From: Paraburkholderia sabiae | GTDB lineage: Bacteria > Pseudomonadota > Gammaproteobacteria > Burkholderiales > Burkholderiaceae | Reading direction: 5' to 3' | NCBI RefSeq assembly: GCF_030412785.1 | Contig: NZ_CP125295.1 | Location: 2,542,001 to 2,606,000 of the forward strand | Length of the DNA: 64,000 bases | Shown here: in pieces, positions 57,839-64,000 of the stretch | Layout of the letters: each line of letters starts with the position of its first letter | How positions within the stretch are numbered: the stretch's first letter is position 1 | The notes under the pieces: generated by a model | The model's database searches: none | Seen by the model: the letters and a program-made list of their open reading frames with translations, nothing else | What the model was told of the DNA's origin: nothing | Program-made: the position numbers and the translations under genes

Positions 57839-59251
57839 ATGACAAACCCGTCGAACGACAACAGCGTTCTGACCATCGAAAGCAACTCGATCGAGTATGT
57901 TCCCCCAGAGAACCGGCACGGTAAGCCAGCCGATCTCTTCACCCTGTGGTTCTGCACGAATGTCGCGCCGCTCGCGGTCATTTCCGGCGCGACGTCCGTA
58001 CTGGTCTTTCACCTCGACCTGATCAGCGCCATTCTCGCGATCGTGGCCGGGCAATTCTTCGGCGCCATTTTCCACGCCCTGACTTCCGCGCAGGGGCCGC
58101 TCGTCGGTGTGCCGCAGATGATCCAGAGCCGCGCGCAGTTCGGCCGCTATGGATCGCTGCTCGTGGTGGGTTTCACGACGCTGATCTATCTCGGCTTCTT
58201 CGTTTCGAACATCATTCTCGCGGGCAAGACGCTCAACGCCGCTATCCCTGTCGTTCCCATTCATATCGCAACGGTGCTGGGCGCGATTCTGGCGACCCTG
58301 GTCGGCGTGATCGGCTATCACTTCATCCATCGTTTCAACAAGATCGGTGCGTGGTTCATGGGCAGCGCGCTCCTGATCGGCCTGATCCTGATGGCGCCCG
58401 GTCTCGACGCTCGCGTTCTTCAGCAAGGCCACTTCGATCTGTCAGGCTGGTTCGCGATGTTCGGACTCTGCGCGGTGTGGCAAATCAGTTTCGCACCGTA
58501 CACGTCCGACTATTCGCGCTATCTGCCGACCACCACCGGCTTCCGCAGAACGTTTGCGTTCACGTACTTCGGCACGTCACTGGGAACGATCTTCGCGTTC
58601 GTGTTCGGCGTCGTGGCCGTGAGCACGGGCCACGCCACCGACGCGATGCAGGCGATTCGCACGCAAACGGGCATGTTCGGCTACGTGCTGATCTTTCTGT
58701 TTCTCGTCAACATCATTGGCCATAACGGCATGAATCTGTACGGCGCAGTGCTGTCGTTCATCACGGCTGCACAAACGTTCCGTCCGCACTGGGTGCCTGG
58801 CCGCAATGTTCGCGTCGCGGTGTCGACGGTCGTGCTGGTGGCTTCCACTGCGACCGCGTTGTGGGCGTCGAGCAACTTCATCGCCATCTTCCTCAATGCG
58901 ATCTTCGCGATGCGCATCGTGCTAGCGCCTTGGATCGCGATCAACCTCGTCGACTTCTATCTCGTCAGCAAGCGGCACTATCACGTAGCGGAAATCGTCA
59001 GTAGCAACGGCGGCGTGTACGGCTCGTTCAATGTCAAGGCAATCGCGCTGTACGTCTTCGGCATTGCGGTTCAGGTGCCGTTCATGGAAGAGAGCTTCTT
59101 TCACGGCCCGCTGGCTTCGATCCTCGGCGGTGCGGACGTGTCGTGGATGGTCGGCCTCGTTGCGACGGCGCTCGCGTACTACCTGCTCTCGCCGAACGAC
59201 GGCTCGCGGGCGCCTCGCCGTTCACCGGCTGGCGCGACGGCCTCCGAATAA
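57839..59251 (+). CDS. NCS1 permease (cytosine/purine-type)
   Basis: About 470 residues, 12 predicted helices. Nucleobase-cation-symport-1 features: PADLFTLWFCTNVAPLAVIS near the N-terminus, GVPQMIQSRAQFGRYGSLL, and SFAPYTSDYSRYLP near helix 6. NCS1 members import nucleobases, hydantoins, allantoin or pyridoxine-type rings, so the operon's substrate is probably a nitrogen heterocycle. ATG 57839 follows GGAG by 5 bases; ATG 57836 is adjacent. It is last in the operon, 117 bases after the aldehyde dehydrogenase, followed by a terminator. Confidence 0.92.
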   Translation: MTNPSNDNSVLTIESNSIEYVPPENRHGKPADLFTLWFCTNVAPLAVISGATSVLVFHLDLISAILAIVAGQFFGAIFHALTSAQGPLVGVPQMIQSRAQFGRYGSLLVVGFTTLIYLGFFVSNIILAGKTLNAAIPVVPIHIATVLGAILATLVGVIGYHFIHRFNKIGAWFMGSALLIGLILMAPGLDARVLQQGHFDLSGWFAMFGLCAVWQISFAPYTSDYSRYLPTTTGFRRTFAFTYFGTSLGTIFAFVFGVVAVSTGHATDAMQAIRTQTGMFGYVLIFLFLVNIIGHNGMNLYGAVLSFITAAQTFRPHWVPGRNVRVAVSTVVLVASTATALWASSNFIAIFLNAIFAMRIVLAPWIAINLVDFYLVSKRHYHVAEIVSSNGGVYGSFNVKAIALYVFGIAVQVPFMEESFFHGPLASILGGADVSWMVGLVATALAYYLLSPNDGSRAPRRSPAGATASE

Positions 59252-59275
59252 GCGCGTTTTTCATGTCGTAAACGC

Positions 59276-59310
59276 AAGCCGGCCCGTTGTTTCAACGAGC
59301 CGGCTTTGCT
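59276..59310. terminator. Bidirectional rho-independent-type terminator
   Basis: AAGCCGGC at 59276-59283 pairs with GCCGGCTT at 59299-59306, and inner bases CGTTG/CAACG extend the stem around a short loop. It is followed by TGCTTTG. It sits between the NCS1 permease and the convergent chemoreceptor gene. Confidence 0.75.
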
Positions 59311-59323
59311 TTGAGGCCGCGGA

Positions 59324-60898
59324 TTATGCGCGCTGCTCAACATGCTCCGCGACGACGAACACCGAGACCGCGTGCTTCAGATCCTTTGCGTGGTCTTCGA
59401 GCGACTGCGCCGCCGCTGCGGCCTGCTCGACGAGCGCCGCATTCTGCTGCGTGACCTTGTCCATCAGATTCACCGCCTGATTCACCTGCTCGATGCCGCG
59501 GCTCTGTTCGTCCGATGCCGCCGCGATCTCGCTCACGATGTCGGCCACCTGTCTGATCGCGAGCTTCACTTCCGTCATCGTGCTGCCTGCGTCCTGCGCC
59601 TGCCTCGCCCCGCTCTGGATCGTCTCCACCGACGTGCCGATCAGTTCCTTGATCTCGCGCGCTGCCGTTGCCGAGCGCTGCGCGAGCGCGCGCACCTCGT
59701 TCGCGACGACGGCGAACCCGCGTCCCTGATCGCCTGCCCGCGCGGCTTCGACGGCCGCGTTCAAGGCCAGGATGTTCGTCTGGAAAGCGATACCTTCGAT
59801 CACGGCGGTGATGTCGGAGATCTCGTCCGAGCTGCCGCTGATACGGCCTATCACCTCGACCATGCCGCGCACCGCGTCGTTGCCCGTGTCGGCGATGTCG
59901 GATGCACGCGTCGCCAGCGTGCTTGCCTGACGTGCGTTGTCCGCATTCTGGCGCACGGTTTCCGTCAGTCGCGTCATGCTCGCCGCCGTCTCCTCCAGCG
60001 AACTCGCCTGCTCTTCGGTGCGCGACGACAGGTCGAGATTGCCTGCGGCGATCTCGCTGGACGCGGAAGCGATGCGATCGGCGCTCGAACGAACGCCGCC
60101 TACGATGCTCGCGAGACTTTCGTTCATCGTTTTCATCGCCAGCATCAGTTGCCCCGTTTCGTCCGCCGATGTCGCCTCGATGCGATTCGTCAGATCGCCG
60201 TCGGCGACGCAGCTTGCTACCGACACCGCTTCTTTCAATGGTCGCGAGATCGAGCGCGAAAGCCAACGCCCGGCGAGAATCGATGCGAGCACGGCGATCA
60301 GTGAAGCGCTGAGCACACTGACATAAATCGACGCGCGCAAGGTATCGAGTTGTGCGCGACTCGCCAGCACGCGCTGTTGTTCGTAGCTTTCCAGTTTTCC
60401 GACCGCTGCGATCAGCTTTTCGGTTCCCAGATACGAACCGAAGCTCTCCGTCAACGCAGAAAGATCGCCCACGCCGACCGAAAACGCATCCACCTTCTTA
60501 CGCATTTCCACCAGCGGGTCGACGACGGTTTTCAGCCAAGCGTTGTATTCCTGTTGGCCCTCCCGGGCTAATGAGGCGCCTTCGGGCGTCGCATCCATCT
60601 GGCTGATCTTCATCAGTTTGCTATCGAAGTCAGCACGGTGATCGATGATCCACTTCCCGTGCGACGCCTTCCCGTTCAGGTTGTTCGCCAGCACCGCCCA
60701 GATGATGTTCAGGTAGTCGCCCGTGCCGTCCTTCAACAGCAGCAGCATCTGCTCCGATGCCTCGATCTCTTTCTGCTTCTGGTCGATCGCCCGGACGCTG
60801 TAGAGACAGATGCATGTGCTGACGATAAAAGCAAAAATCGCGCTGGAAAACGCGACTGAAATCTTGCTCCCGATAGGCAGGTCTTTTATGGTTTTCAT
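59324..60898 (-). CDS. Methyl-accepting chemotaxis protein
   Basis: 524 residues. A cytoplasmic [17 protein letters not shown] start leads into a first membrane helix ([13 protein letters not shown]). A periplasmic 4-helix-type sensor spans about residues 40-190, with a second helix ([17 protein letters not shown]) near 195. A HAMP domain follows, then the signalling domain with the hairpin tip [20 protein letters not shown] and [17 protein letters not shown]. It starts 42 bases after the transporter on the same strand and may be co-transcribed with the transporter and dehydrogenase, hinting that it senses their substrate. No C-terminal CheR-docking pentapeptide is seen. Confidence 0.95.
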   Translation of the reverse strand: MKTIKDLPIGSKISVAFSSAIFAFIVSTCICLYSVRAIDQKQKEIEASEQMLLLLKDGTGDYLNIIWAVLANNLNGKASHGKWIIDHRADFDSKLMKISQMDATPEGASLAREGQQEYNAWLKTVVDPLVEMRKKVDAFSVGVGDLSALTESFGSYLGTEKLIAAVGKLESYEQQRVLASRAQLDTLRASIYVSVLSASLIAVLASILAGRWLSRSISRPLKEAVSVASCVADGDLTNRIEATSADETGQLMLAMKTMNESLASIVGGVRSSADRIASASSEIAAGNLDLSSRTEEQASSLEETAASMTRLTETVRQNADNARQASTLATRASDIADTGNDAVRGMVEVIGRISGSSDEISDITAVIEGIAFQTNILALNAAVEAARAGDQGRGFAVVANEVRALAQRSATAAREIKELIGTSVETIQSGARQAQDAGSTMTEVKLAIRQVADIVSEIAAASDEQSRGIEQVNQAVNLMDKVTQQNAALVEQAAAAAQSLEDHAKDLKHAVSVFVVAEHVEQRA

Positions 60899-60940
60899 GG
60901 TGAAACGTGCAAGTTATGGTTGTGTGAATCAGTCGCAAAG

Positions 60941-62305
60941 CTACGCCGCGCGTTGGCGCGGCACCAGCAGCACAGCAATGGCAGCCATCAGCCCCACTGC
61001 CGCAAAGACATAGAAGTTCCACTCGAGCGCCACGCCGCCTTGCGCCAGAGCGCCGCCGATCAACGGTCCCGCGATCGCGCCAAACCGCCCGATACCAAGC
61101 GCCCAGCCGATTCCCGTCGCCCGGTTGCGGGCCGGGTAGTACCGCGTGATGTACGCGCCGAGCAGCATCGTGTTGCCGATCGCGCCCACGCCCGCGAGCC
61201 CGACCAGCACGTACGTCAGCACGACGTCATGTGTCAGTGGCAACGCGCACAGGCTCGCCGCCGCGAGCAGATAAAGCGCGCTCACCACCCGCTTCGAACC
61301 GACACGGTCAGCTACCGCGCCGCCGAAGAGTGAGCCCACAGCGGCGGCGAGATTGAGCGTCATGAGCAGCGCGAGACTCGATCCGAGCGGATAGCCCGCC
61401 CTGCGCATCAGTTGCGGCAGCCACGTGCTCAGGCCATACAGCAGAAGCAGGCCCATGAACATCGCGAGCCAGAATGCCAGCGTGGCGAATAAGAAGTGAC
61501 GATCGAACAGTGAGCGCACCGGCGCATGAGGTTGTTGATGAGTGACACGCTGTTGTTCTTCGTGCTCGCTATCGAGCGCCGTGTGACGGATTCGCAGCGC
61601 ACTCGCCAGCGACCGCGCCTCGGCAAAGCGCTTCCTCGCGATCAGGAAATCGAGCGACTCCGGCAACGAACGACCCACTGCGAACACCAGAAGCAGCGGT
61701 AGCGCGCCGAGACCGAACAGCCATCGCCAGCCGTGCGACGGCAGCCAGGCGATCGCCAGCAGCGCGACCAGAATGCCGCCTAGCGAATAACCCGTGTAGA
61801 TCAACGCATAGTTGAACGAGCGACGATGCGACGGCGAGTATTCGACCGTAAGCGCTGCCGCAGTCGGCACGACACCGCCCAGTCCCAGCCCGCCAATTAC
61901 ACGCGCAACGACGAACGCCATCGGCGTAGGCGCGAGTGCCGCCGCACCCATCATCGCCGAGAACAGCGCCACGCTGCCGAGCAACACGCGGCGACGTCCA
62001 ACCAGGTCGCTCACCGTACCGGCGAACATGGCACCGATCATCATGCCCGCCAGCGAGCAGCTCGCGATTGCGCCCAACTGGAACGGCGAAAGAGACCAGT
62101 TCGTGCCGTGCGTCAGCATCGGCAGCACAGCGCCGTATATCGCGACGTCGTAACCTTCGGCGAGGATCATCGCCAGACAGATCGCGACGACGCGTATCGT
62201 CACCGGCAGCGGTATCGCGACCGAGCCGGCTTCATTTTCTTCCGGCGCTGCGCCGTGCAAACGGTGCGCGCCTGTTTCATTGTTAGTGGAAGACCACGTA
62301 CTCAT
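60941..62305 (-). CDS. MFS transporter, AAHS (aromatic acid/proton symporter) type
   Basis: 454 residues from ATG 62305, with AGGGGG upstream; TTG 62311 is a marginal alternative. Twelve predicted helices. Motifs: ILAEGYDVAIYGAVLPML (the DxxD-like helix-1 motif of AAHS carriers), GTVSDLVGRRRVLL, and the C-half copy GAVADRVGSKRVV. Family substrates are benzoate, 4-hydroxybenzoate and related acids. It follows the succinate-semialdehyde dehydrogenase-like gene by 36 bases. Substrate may be an aromatic or short-chain acid feeding that enzyme. Confidence 0.9.
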   Translation of the reverse strand: MSTWSSTNNETGAHRLHGAAPEENEAGSVAIPLPVTIRVVAICLAMILAEGYDVAIYGAVLPMLTHGTNWSLSPFQLGAIASCSLAGMMIGAMFAGTVSDLVGRRRVLLGSVALFSAMMGAAALAPTPMAFVVARVIGGLGLGGVVPTAAALTVEYSPSHRRSFNYALIYTGYSLGGILVALLAIAWLPSHGWRWLFGLGALPLLLVFAVGRSLPESLDFLIARKRFAEARSLASALRIRHTALDSEHEEQQRVTHQQPHAPVRSLFDRHFLFATLAFWLAMFMGLLLLYGLSTWLPQLMRRAGYPLGSSLALLMTLNLAAAVGSLFGGAVADRVGSKRVVSALYLLAAASLCALPLTHDVVLTYVLVGLAGVGAIGNTMLLGAYITRYYPARNRATGIGWALGIGRFGAIAGPLIGGALAQGGVALEWNFYVFAAVGLMAAIAVLLVPRQRAA

Positions 62306-62341
62306 GTTCAAGCGCCCCCTTTTGCACTGCGTTATGTCAGG

Positions 62342-63802
62342 TCAAACCGCCATGCAGAGATATTTGATAACGACGTAATCGTCGATGCCGTAGTGCGAAC
62401 CTTCGCGTCCCATGCCCGACTGCTTCACGCCTCCGAACGGCGCGACCTCGTTCGAGATCAGACCCGTGTTCACGCCGACCATGCCGTACTCCAGCGCTTC
62501 CGCCACCTTCCAGACGCGAGCGAAGTCGCGGCTATAGAAATACGCGGCGAGGCCGAACTCGGTGTCGTTGGCGAAGCGGATCACTTCGTCGTCGCTGCTG
62601 AATCTGAAGAGCGGCGCGAGCGGGCCGAACGTCTCGTCCTTCGCGACTTTCATCGCGGGCGTCACGTCGCGAAGCACCGTCGGTTCGAAAAAGCCGTGGC
62701 CGAGCGCGTGGCGTTTGCCGCCCGTGACGACGGATGCACCTTTCGCGAGCGCATCGGCGATATGCGCTTCGACCTTCTGCACGGCCGCTTCGTTGATGAG
62801 CGGCCCTTGCGCGACATCGGGCTCGGTGCCGCGTCCGACCTTCAGACGGTCGACAGCGGCCGCGAGCTTCTCGGCGAACTGGTCATACACGGCGTCGTGC
62901 ACGTAGAAGCGATTCGTGCAGACACACGTTTGCCCGCTGTTGCGATACTTCGATGCGATGGCGCCTTGCACGGCTGCATCGATGTCCGCATCGTCGAACA
63001 CGATGAACGGCGCGTTACCGCCGAGTTCGAGCGAGACCTTTTTGACTGTCGCAGCACACTGGCTCATCAGCACTCGGCCGACCTGGGTCGACCCCGTGAA
63101 CGACAGCTTGCGCACGACCGGGTTCGACGTCAGTTCGCCGCCGATCGCCTTCGGGTCGCCCGTCACGACGCTGAACACGCCAGCAGGCACGCCCGCGCGT
63201 TCGGCCAGTACCGCCAATGCCAGCGCGGAGAACGGTGTGGCCTCGGCGGGCTTGACGACGATCGTGCAGCCCGCCGCGAGCGCGGGACCGACCTTGCGCG
63301 TGATCATCGCGGCCGGAAAATTCCACGGCGTGATCGCGGCGCACACACCGATCGGCTCTTTCACCACAACAATGCGCTTGTCGCTCGCCGGCGTCGGAAT
63401 CGTATCGCCGTATACGCGCTTGCCCTCTTCGGCGAACCATTCGAAGAACGACGCCGCATAGCCGATTTCACCGCGCGCCTCGGCGAGCGACTTGCCTTGC
63501 TCGGTCGACAGGATCAGCGCGAGGTCATCGGCGTTTTCCATCATCAGATCGTGCCATTTGCGCAGAATCGCGCCGCGCTCTTTCGCGGTCTTCTTGCGCC
63601 ACGCGGGCCAGGCCGCGTTCGCCGCGTCGATTGCCTGACGCGTTTCCGGCGCGCCCATCAAAGGAACATTGCCGACGATCTCGCCCGTCGCGGGATCGTT
63701 AACCTCGAACGACTCTGCGCTGAGGGCGTTCTGCCATTCGCCGTTGACGTAAGCCTGTTGTCGAAGCAGCAGCGGGTCCTTCAACCGGGTTCCCAATTCC
63801 AT
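62342..63802 (-). CDS. gabD: Succinate-semialdehyde dehydrogenase family (GabD-like)
   Basis: 486 residues. Catalytic cysteine in NSGQTCVCTNRFYVHD near residue 288, with the second cysteine two positions on that marks GabD-type redox control. The base glutamate is in SLELGGNAPFIVFDD, and cofactor contacts in WNFPAAMITRKVGPALAAGC. The end GREGSHYGIDDYVVIKYLCM is characteristic of GabD. Converts succinate semialdehyde to succinate, or a related semialdehyde. Start MELGTRLKDPLLLRQQAYVN is standard. Leads a minus-strand operon with the AAHS transporter and perhaps the chemoreceptor. Preceded by the GntR end. Confidence 0.93.
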   Translation of the reverse strand: MELGTRLKDPLLLRQQAYVNGEWQNALSAESFEVNDPATGEIVGNVPLMGAPETRQAIDAANAAWPAWRKKTAKERGAILRKWHDLMMENADDLALILSTEQGKSLAEARGEIGYAASFFEWFAEEGKRVYGDTIPTPASDKRIVVVKEPIGVCAAITPWNFPAAMITRKVGPALAAGCTIVVKPAEATPFSALALAVLAERAGVPAGVFSVVTGDPKAIGGELTSNPVVRKLSFTGSTQVGRVLMSQCAATVKKVSLELGGNAPFIVFDDADIDAAVQGAIASKYRNSGQTCVCTNRFYVHDAVYDQFAEKLAAAVDRLKVGRGTEPDVAQGPLINEAAVQKVEAHIADALAKGASVVTGGKRHALGHGFFEPTVLRDVTPAMKVAKDETFGPLAPLFRFSSDDEVIRFANDTEFGLAAYFYSRDFARVWKVAEALEYGMVGVNTGLISNEVAPFGGVKQSGMGREGSHYGIDDYVVIKYLCMAV

Positions 63803-63854
63803 AGTCTTTCCTACAAGGGTTGCTAAATAAGTGTGGTGCGATCGGATGGCGACA

Positions 63855-64000
63855 TCAGCCCGCGCGTTTCAGCGTCAGGTGTTGCTGTCCGTCGAGCAAC
63901 AGGTTCCTCGCGATTTCCAGCACGCGGTTGATGTGGCTGATGGCAGCGTCGCGTGCGGCGGCCTCGTCCTTCGCCCTGATTGCGGCGAGCACCTGACGCA
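63855..64000 (-). CDS. GntR-family (FCD) regulator, C-terminal end
   Basis: The last 48 residues of a gene continuing beyond base 64000. The sequence RQVLAAIRAKDEAAARDAAI with a following HINRVLEIARNLL is the final helix pair of an FCD effector domain. The tail ends in LKRAG at TGA 63855-63857. The winged-helix part is outside the window. Same strand as and directly upstream of the GabD-like gene, so it is probably the operon's regulator. Confidence 0.75.
   Translation of the reverse strand, partial: RQVLAAIRAKDEAAARDAAISHINRVLEIARNLLLDGQQHLTLKRAG

Noticed and set aside
61826-63826. 666-residue plus-strand open frame
   Set aside because: Antisense to the MFS and GabD-like genes; its His/Arg-rich composition is typical of a shadow frame.

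Overview
The window reads as high-GC beta-proteobacterial DNA of the Burkholderia/Paraburkholderia/Caballeronia type. Genes are densely packed and rich in sugar, sugar-acid and N-heterocycle catabolism. FadR-type GntR and LysR regulators sit beside transporter-enzyme operons, and H-NS proteins have the Burkholderiales form. No rRNA, tRNA, CRISPR array, complete insertion sequence or replication origin was seen. A secondary replicon or genomic-island-rich region is likely, but that is inference.

Region 1 (1-12153): a sugar ABC importer operon, then an aldose dehydrogenase, an RspB/LgoD-like zinc dehydrogenase, a UxaB-like reductase and an L-fucose/L-rhamnose-type mutarotase. It converges with a UxaA-like dehydratase and an MFS transporter. 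Two FadR-type regulators flank the locus, and a 13-base operator-like word occurs in both control regions. The enzymes can be lined up as L-galactose (or L-fucose) -> lactone/acid -> D-tagaturonate -> D-altronate -> KDG. Region 2 (12173-19271): a LysR regulator divergent from a UPF0317 protein, an MFS transporter and a fused HyuA-HyuB/5-oxoprolinase. Region 3 (19443-23394): an ABC-F ATPase followed by a patch of hypothetical genes, a LysE remnant and an SGNH hydrolase. Region 4 (23695-28123): a HutC-type GntR regulator with MFS transporter, TIM-barrel amidohydrolase and GntP permease. Region 5 (28230-31313): tkt-gnd pentose phosphate genes.

Region 6 (31898-41944): a LapG-like cysteine protease, an NAD formate dehydrogenase with an HPP membrane protein, and a candidate type III effector behind a PIP/hrpII-box-like element. 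It continues with a dicarboxylate/amino-acid carrier paired with a binding protein, Tim44-like and CBS proteins, and NhaR. Region 7 (42131-47241): a split-transketolase cluster with MFS, SDR and LysR. Region 8 (47644-52669): a long H-NS protein with two DNA-binding motifs and a histone-H1-like tail, a divergent short H-NS, hypotheticals, DUF3422 and gene remnants.

Region 9 (52877-59251): a tight six-gene operon of DUF1185 protein, alpha/beta hydrolase, flavin reductase fused to a degenerate Nudix-like domain, luciferase-like monooxygenase, aldehyde dehydrogenase and NCS1 permease. It looks like uptake and oxidative ring opening of an unidentified N-heterocycle, and is the best candidate here for an undescribed pathway. 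Region 10 (59324-64000): a chemoreceptor, an AAHS-type transporter and a succinate-semialdehyde dehydrogenase-like enzyme, preceded by the end of an FCD-type GntR regulator.
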